A stretch of DNA of 64,000 nucleotides from DATMER01 sp963844885 (GCA_963844885.1 CAWJQA010000010.1:379240-443239), one strand, 5' to 3'; counted from the stretch's first letter, positions 12,245 through 21,718 are shown. A program made the numbers and translations. The notes: generated by a model from the sequence alone, not told the origin.

Positions 12245-13845
12245 CCTTGAGCGTCCGCCGCCTGCCGCCGAGGGAAACCCGCGGCTTGAGCTCCACGTAG
12301 GGCTCGACTCCGGGCACCGTGCAGCGCGGGATCTCCTCGCCGAGGGCGTCCTCGATCTCCTTGATCACCGGTTTGTCCTGCCAGGTACCGATTGTGGAGA
12401 CGATCCCCAGGGCGGAGCCGCGGGCGGTGCGGCCGGCGCGGTGGATGTAGTCGTCCACGGTGTCGGGCATCTCGAAGTTGATGATGTGGCGGATGGCCGG
12501 AATGTCGATGCCGCGGGCGGCGATGTCCGTGGCCACCAGGATGCGGTGCTCGCCCTCGCGGAAGCCGCGCAGCGCTTCGACCCGTTGGCCCTGGGAGAGA
12601 TCCGAATGGATGCGCTCCACCGGATGCCCCTCGCGTTCCAGAATGCGGCACAGCCACTCGGCATCCGTCTTGCGGCGGATGAACACCAGCGTGCTGCCCA
12701 GCTCCTGGCGCAGGAGGGCGAGCAGACAGGCCTTCTTGTTGTCCTCGTCCACCAGGTAGACCCGGTGGTCGATCCCTTCGGCGGCGCCGCCTTCGGGGAG
12801 GATGTTGATCCGCAGCGGATCTTTGAGGAAGCGCTCGCGTCAGCCGCTCGATGGGAGGCGGCATGGTGGCCGAGAACATCATCGTGTGCCGCTCGCGCGG
12901 CAGCTCGTCCAGGATGCGCGGACCTGGGGCAGGAACCCCATGTCGAGCATGTGGTCGGCCTCGTCGATCACCAGCTCCGAGATGCGGTCGAGCCGCAGCG
13001 TGCCGCGCTCCACGTGGTCGAGGAGCCGGCCCGGCGTGGCGACCATGATGTCCGGCTTGCGTCTGAGCCCGCGGACCTGCGGCGCCATCTTCACGCCGCC
13101 GATCGGCAGACCGTGTCGAGGCTGGCTCCGGGCCGAACAGGTTCAGGAACGCCTTGGTCTGGAGCGCGATCTCGCGGGTGGGGGAGAGGATCAGGGCGCG
13201 GACGCCTTCGCCGTGGGTGAGCCGCTGGGCGATCGGCGGCACGAAGGCCGCCGTCTTGCCGGAGACGGTCTCGGCGAGGCCGATCAGGTCGCGGCCCGTC
13301 AGAGCGATCGGGATCACCGCGGCCTGAATCGGCGTCGGATCTCGAAACCGAGCCGTTCGCGATGCGCAGGATCGGCTCGCTGAGGCCGAGCGCCTCGAAG
13401 GACTTGTCGGTCGTTCGACCGGGTGCTGGGGGATCGCCACCGGCAGGAGCGCGTCCTTCGACAGCTCGTCGTCCGAGTGCCTCCTCGGACGGACGGGCGG
13501 TGCGGGCTCGGGTGCGGGGACCGGTTTGACCGTCACGGGAACGGCCGCCACGGGAGCGGGAGCGGGAGTGGACGGTTTTGCCGCGATCGGGGCGGGTTTG
13601 GGCGTGATTTGCGCCGGGGCGCCAGCGGCGGAACCGCGACCGGACGCGGTATCGGCAATGGAGATGGCGATGGAGCTGGAGATCGCGGCTTCCACCCGGG
13701 TTTCCGGCATCCCTTCGGCATCCCGAGGCCGCGGCGCAGCAGCTCGACGATCGTCCGGTTGATGGAGCGGCCCGGCGCGGTCCTTCTCTTGTTCGATGGC
13801 TGCGAGGACGTCCTGCGGGATGTTGCGGATGATCAGATTTCTCAT
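12231..13845 (-). pseudogene. DEAD-box RNA helicase with N-terminal ribbon-helix-helix segment, frame broken by indels
   Basis: The start ATG at 13845 opens MRNLIIRNIPQDVLAAIEQE, followed after one frame change by SINRTIVELLRRGLG, a ribbon-helix-helix of the FitA/Arc kind. A Pro/Ala-rich linker of about 100 residues leads to a DEAD-box core: PTPIQAAVIPIALTGRDL, motif I as AETVSGKT (usual form A-x-T-G-S-G-K-T), PTREIALQ, VATPGRLLDHV, VIDEADHMLD, SATMPPPIE, ATDIAARGIDIP and HRAGRTARG. The last 170 residues read cleanly. Frame breaks lie near 13770, 13405, 13345, 13125, 12920 and 12840. The fusion of the DNA-binding segment to the helicase is therefore plausible but not proved, since a true stop could be hidden by an indel. 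Confidence 0.75.
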
Positions 13846-14012
13846 TGAGTGACTGGTATGCGTGCCCAAGCTACTCATCCTACTGGTGTAGAGCTTCGCA
13901 GTCAAGGCGCGTTCCGCTTGGGTTCCGCCGGGGTTCCGCCGGCCGGGAGAGGCGATTCGGTCCTAGAATGAGGGCCACGGGCCCGCGGGTGGCCGTGGAA
14001 AGGACGGATTCG

Positions 14013-15263
14013 ATGGGTGCTTCGAAGGGAAAGACACTGCTGTTCGTTCCGCTTCTCCTGGCGTTGTCGCAGACGGCGCAGGCGCAGCTCTGGCGTGGTC
14101 CGGCGGCGATCGAGGTCCGGGCCGAGGACAAGGGGAAGCCGGCCGTGGGAGGCGAGGTGAGGCTCGAGTTCCTGGACATGGAGCCGCCCGCCGGTCCGGC
14201 CCCGGTCAAGCTCGACAGCCGTGGCCGCGCCGTGGTGGGCTCGCTGGCGGAGGGCCGCTGGCGGGTCGAGGTGAGCCGGGAGGGCGCCATGACCTACCGC
14301 GCCGAGATCCTGGTGCGGCGAGACGGCAAGCCCGATGTCATCGACGCCGTCCAGCACAACGTACCGGGGGCCATCTCCATGATGGAGGTCAAGCTCTCCC
14401 GCGGCCGAGGTGGAGCCGCGCCTCCGCCGCGGATGGCGGCCGAGACCCCGCCACCGCAGTCGGTTCCCGTCGCCGCCGCGGAGCCGCTCCGTCCCGCTCC
14501 GGTCCCGACGACCCCGAGGCCGGAGCCCGCGCCCGAGCGTCCGGCGCCCCCGCAGCCGCGGCCGGCTCCTGAACCCGAGCCGGAGCGTCCGGCGCCGGCC
14601 CCGCCCGTGGTGGCTCCGGCAACTCCGCCGGTCGTCCAGGAGCGTCCGGCTCCGGCTCCGTCGCCTCAGCCGAAACCCACCCCCACGCCGGCTCCAGTTC
14701 CGGCGCCGGTCCAGGCTCCGCCGGCGGCTCGCCCGGCGACGCCGGTGCCTCCGCCCTCTCCCGCTCCTGTTCCCACGCCGGCCTCCCCGGTGCTCCGGCG
14801 TTCGTTCCAGGACCGCACCTGCATGGAGTGCCGGCCCGGAGAGTCGTCTCTCTCCGTCGAGCTCCTGGCGGCTCCGTCGGCGGCCGGCTGCGGCGACGGC
14901 CTGCGCGACAGTCTCACCCGCCTCGATCCATCGGCGATTGCCGCCATGGGGGAGGGCTGCCATCTGCTGAAGATCGATCTCCCGAGGAACGCGCGCTTCA
15001 TCGGCTACCGCTACGAGGTGCAGGACGGCGGCCAGGGCTCCGACTGCCTGGCCGGCAAGGACTGCCCGGCCGGTGGACGCTGGCCCCTGGATCCCGTCCT
15101 GAGGAGAGACGGTGCCGGAACGACCACCGTGGCCACGGCCTTCGAGAACCGGGGAGACCGCGAGCGCCGCGCCGTGCTGACGATCTACTTCAAGGAAGGC
15201 GGCGGAGCGGACGCACCGCGGCCGATCATGCCGCCGAAGCCGAAGCTGCCGCCGGGTCTTTGA
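14013..15263 (+). CDS. secreted proline-rich protein with cysteine-containing C-terminal domain
   Basis: A 416-residue protein. I chose the ATG at 14013 because it starts a good signal peptide (TLLFVPLLLALSQTAQAQ) and is preceded by GAAAGG. After the signal come about 110 residues that look like a carboxypeptidase-regulatory type beta domain (LDSRGRAVVGSLAEGRWRVEV), then a 130-residue Pro/Ala/Glu linker with repeats of the form ERPAPAP, then a C-terminal domain with paired cysteines (RTCMECRPGE, then AAGCGDG, EGCHLL and SDCLAGKDC). The function is not recognisable. The architecture suggests an envelope or surface protein that spans a gap. The 21-bp repeat array begins 24 bases after its stop. 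Confidence 0.75.
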   Translation: MGASKGKTLLFVPLLLALSQTAQAQLWRGPAAIEVRAEDKGKPAVGGEVRLEFLDMEPPAGPAPVKLDSRGRAVVGSLAEGRWRVEVSREGAMTYRAEILVRRDGKPDVIDAVQHNVPGAISMMEVKLSRGRGGAAPPPRMAAETPPPQSVPVAAAEPLRPAPVPTTPRPEPAPERPAPPQPRPAPEPEPERPAPAPPVVAPATPPVVQERPAPAPSPQPKPTPTPAPVPAPVQAPPAARPATPVPPPSPAPVPTPASPVLRRSFQDRTCMECRPGESSLSVELLAAPSAAGCGDGLRDSLTRLDPSAIAAMGEGCHLLKIDLPRNARFIGYRYEVQDGGQGSDCLAGKDCPAGGRWPLDPVLRRDGAGTTTVATAFENRGDRERRAVLTIYFKEGGGADAPRPIMPPKPKLPPGL

Positions 15264-15287
15264 GCGGATTCGGAGTCGAGGGGAGCG

Positions 15288-15539
15288 GTTGCCCTCGCGA
15301 GAGGAGCCCTTGCCCCCACCAGGGTAGTCGTGGCCCTCGTAAGGGCAGTCCTTACCCTGATGATGGGGACGGTTGCCCTCACTGGGGCAGTCGTTGCCCT
15401 GGTGGTGGCAATGGCTGCCCCTTTGGAGGCAGTAGTTGCCCTCGCAAGGGGAGCTGTCGCCTCCACGAGGGCAGTCGCTGCCCTCATCCGGGGAGTCATT
15501 GCCCTCACTAGGGGAATCACTGCCCTCCCTTCCGGAGTG
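15288..15539. repeat. twelve exact-period 21-bp tandem repeats with internal dyad
   Basis: Units begin at 15288, 15309, 15330, 15351, 15372, 15393, 15414, 15435, 15456, 15477, 15498 and 15519, every 21 bases without a single slip. The units are degenerate in sequence but share TTGCCCTC at the left and a complementary GGGGCA or GAGGGCA at the right, separated by 3 to 5 variable bases, so each unit is a small hairpin. No spacers are present. All three forward frames and one reverse frame are open across most of the array because the period is a multiple of three, so a heptapeptide-repeat product cannot be excluded, but I see no start with a ribosome-binding site. Confidence 0.9.
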
Positions 15540-15586
15540 GCTCAGGTCGAATCGGGAGCGCCCTGCGGCACGTAGCCAGCCGACCC

Positions 15587-17461
15587 TCAGTCCGGGACGT
15601 AGGCGACGAGCCGCTGCCCCGGCCGCAGGATCTTCTTGGTGCTCAGCCCGTTGGCGGTGAGGATGTGGTCGAGGCTCACTCCGAGCCGCCGGGCGATGGC
15701 CGCCAGATTGTCGCCGCTGCGGACCTTGTAGGTGCGCAGCTCGTAGTCCTGGCTCGGGAAGATGTGCAGCTTCTGACCGGCCTTCACCTTGCGGCTGCGC
15801 AGATCGTTCCAGTCCACGATGTCGTCGTCGCGCACCGAGAAGACCTCGGCGATGTCCGCGAGGGAGTTGCCGGCCTTCACGGTGTAGACGATCCGCGCCG
15901 TGTTCTTGTCGGCGGGAATCATCAGGCGCTGGCCGACGCTCAGGGTGTAGGGGCTGCGAATGCCGTTGGGCTTCGCCAGCGCGGTGATATCGAGGTCGTA
16001 CCGCCGGGCGATGGAGCTGAGAGTGTCGCCCCGTTTGACCACGTAGCTGCGGCTCGGGGCCGGGCGGCGTTCGGTCCTCGCTTCGCGCACGCCGAGCTCG
16101 GGGACCGTTCTGGAGGCCAGGACGACCTCGGGGTCGGGCGGCATGGCGGCGAGCGCGGCCTGAAGCTGGGCTCCGGCTCCCACCGGCAGGTACAGGGGAA
16201 AGTTGCGGCCCGGCGTAAAGCTCGACGCCGGATCGAGGTCGGTGTTGGCGAGCCGCAGGTCGACGAGATCCATGCCGGCCATCTCGGCGATGCGGGCGAC
16301 CGCCATCACCTGCGGCACGACCGCGATCTCGTAACGCTGCTTCATCTCGTCTTCGGTGGGAAGGTTGAAGCCGAAGCGGACCGGGTCGGAGCTGATGACC
16401 GCGGCGCCCATCATCTTGGGCACGTATTCCTGGGTTTCGACGGCCAGGCAGCTCCGGATCTCCCAGAAGTTGCGTTTCTCGAGAGTGTCGAGCTGGCGCA
16501 GGCAGCCCATGATCTTGCCTTCACCGGCGTTGTAGGCCGCCGTGGCGAGGAGGAACGAGGGGGAGCCGAAGATGTTGAGCAGGTCGAGGAGGTAGCCGGC
16601 CGCGGCCTCGGTCGACTTGCGGACGTCGTAGAAGTCCTCGCGCTGGACGAGGCCGTAGCGCTTGCCGGTCTCGGGGATGAACTGCCAGAGGCCGAGCGCG
16701 TTGGCGTGGCTCTGGGCCTTGGGGCTGAAGCCGCTTTCGACGAAGGCGATGTAGCCGAGCTCGCCCGGGAGCTTGCGCTCGGCGAGAACCTCCTGGATGG
16801 TCGGCCAGTACTTGTGCTTGCGCAGGAAGGAGCGCTCGAAGAACTCGCGGTACTTGCCGCGGTAGAACTGGATGTAGCGCTGGGTCTCGTAGACGAGCAC
16901 GTTGAAGTAGCGCTCGTCGGGCGAGGTGTCGCCGAACTGACCCAGAATCCTGCGCACCTCGCGCTCGATGGCGGCGCGCTCGGCGAGCTCCGCGGCGTCG
17001 GGCCGGTCCTTGCGCTCAACCTCCTTGGCGATGGCCTCCAGATTGTAGTGCCGGAGGCTCTCGGGAAGGCCGGACTGGATGGCCGCGAGCCCCTGCTGCT
17101 TCCAGAAGTCCGGGAGGTCGGCTTCGAGCAGGATGAGGCGCGCGTCGTTGAGGTTCTTGCCGGCCGCGTCCCAATCGCCGCGCTCGTAGGCGGCCAGCCC
17201 TTCGACGGTCCAGGACACGGCCTTCTCCATGGCTTCACGGGTGGAGAGGGGAGCGCCGAGAGCGGCGCTTTCGACCTTCTCCGGCTCGACGGCCGGAACC
17301 GCCGCCGGCTCGGCGGGAGCCGCGGCCGGGCCGGGCGGCGCCGGAGTCGCCACAGGGATGTCGCTGTAGCTGATCTTGACCTTGGGCTGAGGCTTTCCCG
17401 CACAGCCGAAAGAGGCCGCGAGAAAGAGGGCGAGGGTACAGGCTCCGTAAGCTCGCTGCAT
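15587..17461 (-). CDS. mltD: membrane-bound lytic transglycosylase with LysM repeats, MltD-like
   Basis: A 624-residue lipoprotein; the start at 17461 gives a signal ending in a lipobox (ALFLAASFGCAG). The catalytic SLT domain is in mid-protein, with the acid in IAFVESGFSPKAQSHANALGLWQFIPETG and the AAYNAGEGKI block about 100 residues later. Three LysM repeats close the protein (YVVKRGDTLSSIARRYDLD, YTVKAGNSLADIAEVF, YKVRSGDNLAAIARRLGV). MltD-type enzymes cleave peptidoglycan glycan strands with formation of anhydromuramic ends at the outer membrane. An N-terminal helical region of about 200 residues before the SLT domain is longer than usual. The gene stands alone. Confidence 0.94.
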   Translation of the reverse strand: MQRAYGACTLALFLAASFGCAGKPQPKVKISYSDIPVATPAPPGPAAAPAEPAAVPAVEPEKVESAALGAPLSTREAMEKAVSWTVEGLAAYERGDWDAAGKNLNDARLILLEADLPDFWKQQGLAAIQSGLPESLRHYNLEAIAKEVERKDRPDAAELAERAAIEREVRRILGQFGDTSPDERYFNVLVYETQRYIQFYRGKYREFFERSFLRKHKYWPTIQEVLAERKLPGELGYIAFVESGFSPKAQSHANALGLWQFIPETGKRYGLVQREDFYDVRKSTEAAAGYLLDLLNIFGSPSFLLATAAYNAGEGKIMGCLRQLDTLEKRNFWEIRSCLAVETQEYVPKMMGAAVISSDPVRFGFNLPTEDEMKQRYEIAVVPQVMAVARIAEMAGMDLVDLRLANTDLDPASSFTPGRNFPLYLPVGAGAQLQAALAAMPPDPEVVLASRTVPELGVREARTERRPAPSRSYVVKRGDTLSSIARRYDLDITALAKPNGIRSPYTLSVGQRLMIPADKNTARIVYTVKAGNSLADIAEVFSVRDDDIVDWNDLRSRKVKAGQKLHIFPSQDYELRTYKVRSGDNLAAIARRLGVSLDHILTANGLSTKKILRPGQRLVAYVPD

Positions 17462-17515
17462 GACCGTAATGAAGAAATCTGCCGGACCTCCGGATTCTAG
17501 CATATCGACGCCGGG

Positions 17516-17908
17516 CTATGCGCCGCTCCAGGACAGGAAAATTTCCCGCGCTTGGCGAAGACGCCACATCTGCAAGCCGGCGCTGGAAACCCGGATCACG
17601 GTTCCAAGTCTCTTGGCTCGAACATTAAAGTGCGGAGAGCGCAAAACCCGGCGTACGAAGAAGGCTGATTCGTTGGGCCTGACCGCGAGGTAGACCAGAC
17701 AATAGCTGGCGTGGCACAACTTTCTGTCGTAGAAGCCTGCGTCACGGGTAAAGAAGGTAGGACGGTTTTGTTTGAGCAAAAACTTGGCGAGGCGGTCGTC
17801 CTTGATGCCCTTCTCGCTGATGTCCTGGCCGATCAGAAGAGCCCTGATTCGCCAACTGCGCAGCAGTTGGCCCTGGCTTTCCGGGATGTTCTCATCCAGG
17901 ATGATCAC
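17516..17908 (-). CDS. DUF5615 PIN-like toxin
   Basis: A 130-residue protein that begins at a GTG (17908) and reads MIILDENIPES, the typical start of DUF5615 PIN-like proteins, with a second acidic site in FFTRDAGFYDRKLCHASY. PIN-fold toxins are RNases that need a few conserved acidic residues for metal binding. The start lies 15 bases after the end of the DUF433 gene, the standard partner. The C-terminal 30 residues are basic and less typical. Confidence 0.8.
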   Translation of the reverse strand: MIILDENIPESQGQLLRSWRIRALLIGQDISEKGIKDDRLAKFLLKQNRPTFFTRDAGFYDRKLCHASYCLVYLAVRPNESAFFVRRVLRSPHFNVRAKRLGTVIRVSSAGLQMWRLRQAREIFLSWSGA

Positions 17909-17923
17909 AGATCCGTCGGAACG

Positions 17924-18179
17924 TTAGGCTTGGTTGGGTTGCAGGACGTAGTCGTCGACGTGCTCGAAGAAGCGCTCGCGTCGCCAGCAGCAGAGCCTCG
18001 GCGATGGCTTCTCGCGAGATGCTTCCGTGCCACTCCTGGATCACAGTTTCCCAGGCCATGCCGTCGGCGATCTGCTCGAGGACGTCAGAGACGAGGATGC
18101 GAGTGCGGCGGAAGGTAGGCTTGCCGTGGCAGATCCCGGGATCGGTAACAATGTGCCGGCCAATGAGTTGCTCTGCCAT
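17924..18179 (-). pseudogene. DUF433 antitoxin, one-base frameshift near its end
   Basis: The protein starts MAEQLIGRHIVTDPGICHGKPTFRRTRILVSDVLEQIADG, the DUF433 pattern (ITxDPxICHGKPxIxGTRI), and continues with WHGSISREAIAEALLLA. In the zero frame it then runs on as a basic tail to 17892. Removing one base near 17985 restores RERFFEHVDDYVLQPNQA and a TAA at 17924, 15 bases ahead of the toxin start. DUF433 proteins act as antitoxins of DUF5615 PIN proteins. The frameshift is probably a sequence error because the restored tail is typical. Confidence 0.8.
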
Positions 18180-18232
18180 GATTCCTCCGTCGTCATCAGT
18201 CTAGCACGTGGTGCGAGCCAGAGCCCCGGGCC

Positions 18233-19849
18233 TCACAACCTCTCTTCATACGGCCGCGCGACCTGCACCTTGACCTTGCGCCCGCGCAGCTTCGTGCGGC
18301 GCAGGGCCTGGACCACGTTGGTCGCTTCGGCCTTGGGAACCTCCACGAAGGCGGTGTGGTCCAGGATGTCGATCGAGCCGATCGCGCGCCCCTGGACGCC
18401 GGCTTCGTTCGCGATGGCTCCTACCAGGTCGGCCGGGCGGAGGCCCTGCTGCCTCCCCAGGCCGATGAAGATGCGGGTCATGCCCGGCTCGGGCTGGAGC
18501 GCGTCGGCCGCGAACTCCTCGGCCGCCTCGGCCTGCTCGCCGCCGTGCTGGACCTTCCAGAGCATCTGGAGCGCGGCGGCGGCGATGGCCGCCGGATCGT
18601 ACTCCCCGGCCAGCTCTTCGACCGTGGCCGACTGGCCCTCGTAGTCTCCGGCTTCCAGCGCTTCGCGCAGCGACTCCCGGAAGACGTCCCGCCTCCGGGC
18701 CGTGATGTCCGCCAGGGTCGGGATGCGCGCCGGCTTGATCGGCGCACCGATCAGCCGCTCGATGGCTTTGAGCTGCCGCCTCTCCCGCGGCTCGACCAGG
18801 GTCAGGGCGTCGCCCGAGCGGCCGGCGCGGCCGGTGCGCCCGATCCGATGAATGTACTGCTCGACATCCCAGGGGATGTCGTAGTTGATGACGTGCGTCA
18901 CGGTCTCGATGTCCAGCCCCCGCGCCGCCACGTCGGTGGCGATCAGGAGGTCGGCCTGGCCGTCGCGGAAGCGGCGCAGAACCCGGTCCCGGTCCGCCTG
19001 GCCCATCTCGCCGTGCAGGGCCTCGGCGCCGTAGCCGCGCAGGCGCAGGGCCTCGGCCAGGTCCGCGGTCTCCTTGCGCGTGCGACAGAAGATGATGGTC
19101 GGGCCGGGGCTCTCCATGTCCAGCACGCGCGCCAGCGCCTCCAGTTTCTTGCCGGGCGGGACCTCGTAGTAGGTCTGGTTGGTCGCCTCGACCGTCCGCT
19201 TCTTCATCTCGATGGAGACCTGCGCCGGGTTGCGCAGGAAGCGTTTCATCAGGTCGGCGATGCGCGGCGGCATGGTGGCCGAGAAGAACGCGAGCTGGCG
19301 CTCGGCGGGCAGCTCGGCCAGGATGGTCTCCATGTCCTCCAGGAAGCCGAGGGCGAGCATCTCGTCGGCCTCGTCGAGCACGCAGAAGGTCACGTTCTGA
19401 AGGGTGAGCGTGCCGCGCCGAAGATGATCGAGCAGGCGGCCCGGCGTGCCCACCACCACCTGGGCGCCGCCGCGCAGCGCCCGGAACTGGCGGTCGATAG
19501 GCTGGCCGCCGTAGACGGGCACGATCCGCACGCCGGTGTATTTGGCGAGGTCGTGGATGCCGCCCGCCACCTGCACCGCCAGCTCCCGGGTGGGTGCCAT
19601 GACCAGCGCCTGGGTCTCGGGCCGCTTCGGATCGATCTTCGCGATCAGCGGCAGGGCGAAGGCCGCGGTCTTGCCCGTGCCGGTCTGCGCCTGGCCGATG
19701 AGATCGCGGCCGGCCATGAGCAGCGGCACGGCCCGGGACTGGATCGGCGTCGGCGCCTCGAAGCCCATCTCGGCGACGGCGCGGGCGACGGGCTCGGAAA
19801 GCTCCAGGTCGGCGAAGGAGAGGATCTCGGGCGGGGCGGATGTCTTCAT
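18233..19849 (-). CDS. deaD: DEAD-box RNA helicase, DeaD/CsdA type with DbpA-like RNA-binding domain
   Basis: A 538-residue helicase. Motifs in order: PTPIQSRAVPLLMAGRDL (Q motif), AQTGTGKTAAF, PTRELAVQV, GTPGRLLDHL, LDEADEMLALGF, SATMPPRI, IIFCRTRKET, ATDVAARGLDIE and HRIGRTGRAGR. The last 75 residues (TRIFIGLGRQQGLRPADLVGAI, DHTAFVEVP) form the DbpA-type RNA-binding domain that targets structured RNA and ribosome assembly intermediates. The start at 19849 has AAGGAG eight bases upstream and overlaps the stop of the acyltransferase gene as ATGA. The longer open frame reaching 20620 is a shadow. Confidence 0.96.
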   Translation of the reverse strand: MKTSAPPEILSFADLELSEPVARAVAEMGFEAPTPIQSRAVPLLMAGRDLIGQAQTGTGKTAAFALPLIAKIDPKRPETQALVMAPTRELAVQVAGGIHDLAKYTGVRIVPVYGGQPIDRQFRALRGGAQVVVGTPGRLLDHLRRGTLTLQNVTFCVLDEADEMLALGFLEDMETILAELPAERQLAFFSATMPPRIADLMKRFLRNPAQVSIEMKKRTVEATNQTYYEVPPGKKLEALARVLDMESPGPTIIFCRTRKETADLAEALRLRGYGAEALHGEMGQADRDRVLRRFRDGQADLLIATDVAARGLDIETVTHVINYDIPWDVEQYIHRIGRTGRAGRSGDALTLVEPRERRQLKAIERLIGAPIKPARIPTLADITARRRDVFRESLREALEAGDYEGQSATVEELAGEYDPAAIAAAALQMLWKVQHGGEQAEAAEEFAADALQPEPGMTRIFIGLGRQQGLRPADLVGAIANEAGVQGRAIGSIDILDHTAFVEVPKAEATNVVQALRRTKLRGRKVKVQVARPYEERL

Positions 19850-21255
19850 AGCGGCAACTCCTTGCGATGTTCGTGCCGGAAGAACCCGCCACGGTCCAGG
19901 GGGACGCCGGCGAGCCAGAGCTTCGCGACGCTTCCGAAAAGATAGGCCAGGTCGGGCTGGCGGTCGTAGGACGGCCGCAGCGTGGGCAGGACGACCTGGT
20001 TCGGCGCCTGCGGTCCGGCCGCGGTCTGGAGCGCCAGCGTCGAGAGGCTCAGCCCCGGCCCGACTTCGAGCAGCACCCGGCCCGGATCGTTGCGCAGCTC
20101 GGAGAGCGCCTGTCCGAAGCGCACGGCCTGGCAGAGGTGCCGGCCCCAGTAGCCGGGATCGGTGGCTTCGGCCGCCGTCATCCAGGTGCCCGTCACATTG
20201 GAGAGATAAGGGATGGCCGGCGGGCTCGGCTTCAGGCCGCGGGCCATCTCCACGACCCGGTCCCGGATGGGCTCCATCATGGTCGAATGGAAGGCGTGTG
20301 TGGTGGGGAGGCGGCGGACCGCCACGCCTTTCGTCCCGAGCTGCTGCTCCAGGGCCGCGACCGCGCCCACCGGACCGGAGACCACGGAGAGGTTCGGGCC
20401 GTTCACCGCGGCCATCGAGAGCCGGGGTCCCAGGACAGCCCGGGCTTCGGCCTCGGGCAAGGGGACGGCGAGCATGGCGCCGGCCTCCAGCTCGTCGATG
20501 AGCAGGGCGCGCCGCGCCACCAGGGCCAGGGCGTCCTCCAGGGAGAAGACGCCGGCCACGCAGGCGGCCACGTACTCGCCCAGGCTGTAGCCGACCAGCG
20601 CCGCGGGTTTGAGCCCCCACTCCAGGAGGAGCTGCGCCAGGGCATACTCCACCGCGAAGAGGGCCGGCTGGGTATAGCGGGTGCGGTTGAGCTTCTGGGC
20701 GGCCGGATCGGGAGCGGCCGGAGCGGCGGCTCCCGGACCGCGGCCGAGCATGGCCTTGAGGTCGAGCTTGCCGCCCGGCGCGCCGCCGCCCGGTGTTCCG
20801 GCCGTCCCTTTCGGGTAGATCACCGTGCGGATGTCCAGCCCGAGGTGCGGCTGGAGAGCTTGTGCGCAGTGATCGAGCGCGGCGCGGAAGGTGGGCTCGC
20901 CCTGATAGAGGGCGAGCCCCATGTCCAGATAGTGGTCGCCGAGGCCGGAGAACATCATGGCCACCGATTTCGGAGCGTCTCCGGACACCGGCTGGGCGTT
21001 CCCCAGCAGCCGGCGGACGTCCCGGGTGCGCAGAGCGGCGAGGGCATCCTCCCGGCTGCTCGCCACGAGAGCACGGCGGAGGGGGAGGGCGGGGCGGCCG
21101 GCGAGCGTGAACGCCACGTCGGCCAGCGGTGCCGGGCTATGATTGCTCTCCAGCCGGGCGGCGAGGGCGTCCGTGGCCGCCTCCAGCGCGGCGGGGGTTT
21201 CGGCGGACAGCATCAAAAGCTGCCAGGAACGGCCCTGGACAGGTTGTGTCATCAT
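19846..21255 (-). CDS. free-standing acyltransferase (malonyl-CoA:ACP transacylase fold)
   Basis: A 469-residue protein. The nucleophile elbow is ALVGYSLGEYVAA, a variant of the usual GHSxG, and the second catalytic region is LPTTHAFHSTMMEPI. An Arg normally binding the carboxylate of malonyl-CoA would lie in the LVARRALLIDELEAGAM segment. It resembles AT domains of polyketide synthases, but no ketosynthase or ACP is adjacent, so it is either a discrete trans-acting AT or a stand-alone acyl transferase. It is cotranscribed with a DEAD-box helicase whose start it overlaps, an odd pairing. A Pro/Gly/Ala-rich insert lies near residues 150-190. Confidence 0.85.
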   Translation of the reverse strand: MMTQPVQGRSWQLLMLSAETPAALEAATDALAARLESNHSPAPLADVAFTLAGRPALPLRRALVASSREDALAALRTRDVRRLLGNAQPVSGDAPKSVAMMFSGLGDHYLDMGLALYQGEPTFRAALDHCAQALQPHLGLDIRTVIYPKGTAGTPGGGAPGGKLDLKAMLGRGPGAAAPAAPDPAAQKLNRTRYTQPALFAVEYALAQLLLEWGLKPAALVGYSLGEYVAACVAGVFSLEDALALVARRALLIDELEAGAMLAVPLPEAEARAVLGPRLSMAAVNGPNLSVVSGPVGAVAALEQQLGTKGVAVRRLPTTHAFHSTMMEPIRDRVVEMARGLKPSPPAIPYLSNVTGTWMTAAEATDPGYWGRHLCQAVRFGQALSELRNDPGRVLLEVGPGLSLSTLALQTAAGPQAPNQVVLPTLRPSYDRQPDLAYLFGSVAKLWLAGVPLDRGGFFRHEHRKELPL

Positions 21256-21286
21256 CGGGATCTCCTGATCGAAACGGGGTGCAGCG

Positions 21287-21718
21287 CTACTCTCCCAGCT
21301 CCATCTCTGCCCGCAGGTCGCGCCTCAGCTCGCCGGGGGTGACGACGACGCCTTCGCCGTCGGGGCTGAGGAAGACCGCGATGCGGATGGCGTCCTCCTC
21401 CAGGATGGCGAGGAGATCCTCCAGCAGCTCGTCGAGGGCGATCGGCGCGGGCTCGGTCCCTTCCCAGCTCCCGTGCGCACAGACCTGGGCGAACGCGGGA
21501 TGGGGCCAGAGAGGGAGGATATCCTGACCGTCCTCGACGCTGGAGAGGACCCAGCCGTCTTCGGTGTACAGGCCCCAGACCTCCTCCCAGTCCGCGGCGA
21601 CCTGGAGGAACAGGCCGTAGCGCTCGCGAGGCGGCAGCGCGAGCACCTGGCGGCGCTCGTCGTCGCTCAGCTCCCAGGGAGCTTCCTGCTCGTCGCCGGA
21701 ATGCTCGTGGCCGCTCAT
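21287..21718 (-). CDS. DUF2750 family protein
   Basis: A 143-residue acidic protein with the DUF2750 pattern: RRQVLALPPRERYGLFLQVAADWEEVWGLY, then DGWVLSS and LPLWPHPAFAQVCA. Function unknown; such proteins are usually small cytoplasmic proteins. The start at 21718 overlaps the stop of the upstream lipoprotein gene by ATGA, so it belongs to the operon that begins with the NYN-LOTUS gene. Confidence 0.85.
   Translation of the reverse strand: MSGHEHSGDEQEAPWELSDDERRQVLALPPRERYGLFLQVAADWEEVWGLYTEDGWVLSSVEDGQDILPLWPHPAFAQVCAHGSWEGTEPAPIALDELLEDLLAILEEDAIRIAVFLSPDGEGVVVTPGELRRDLRAEMELGE

Noticed and set aside
15288..15539. CRISPR array
   Set aside because: The 21-base units are contiguous, degenerate and have no unique spacers; no cas gene is near.
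15330..15575. Heptad-repeat hydrophobic protein encoded by the 21-bp array
   Set aside because: All forward frames are open because the period is a multiple of three; no ribosome-binding site or conserved start supports one frame.
20403..20645. Several short frames inside the acyltransferase gene
   Set aside because: Shadow frames of a conserved enzyme, no start signals.
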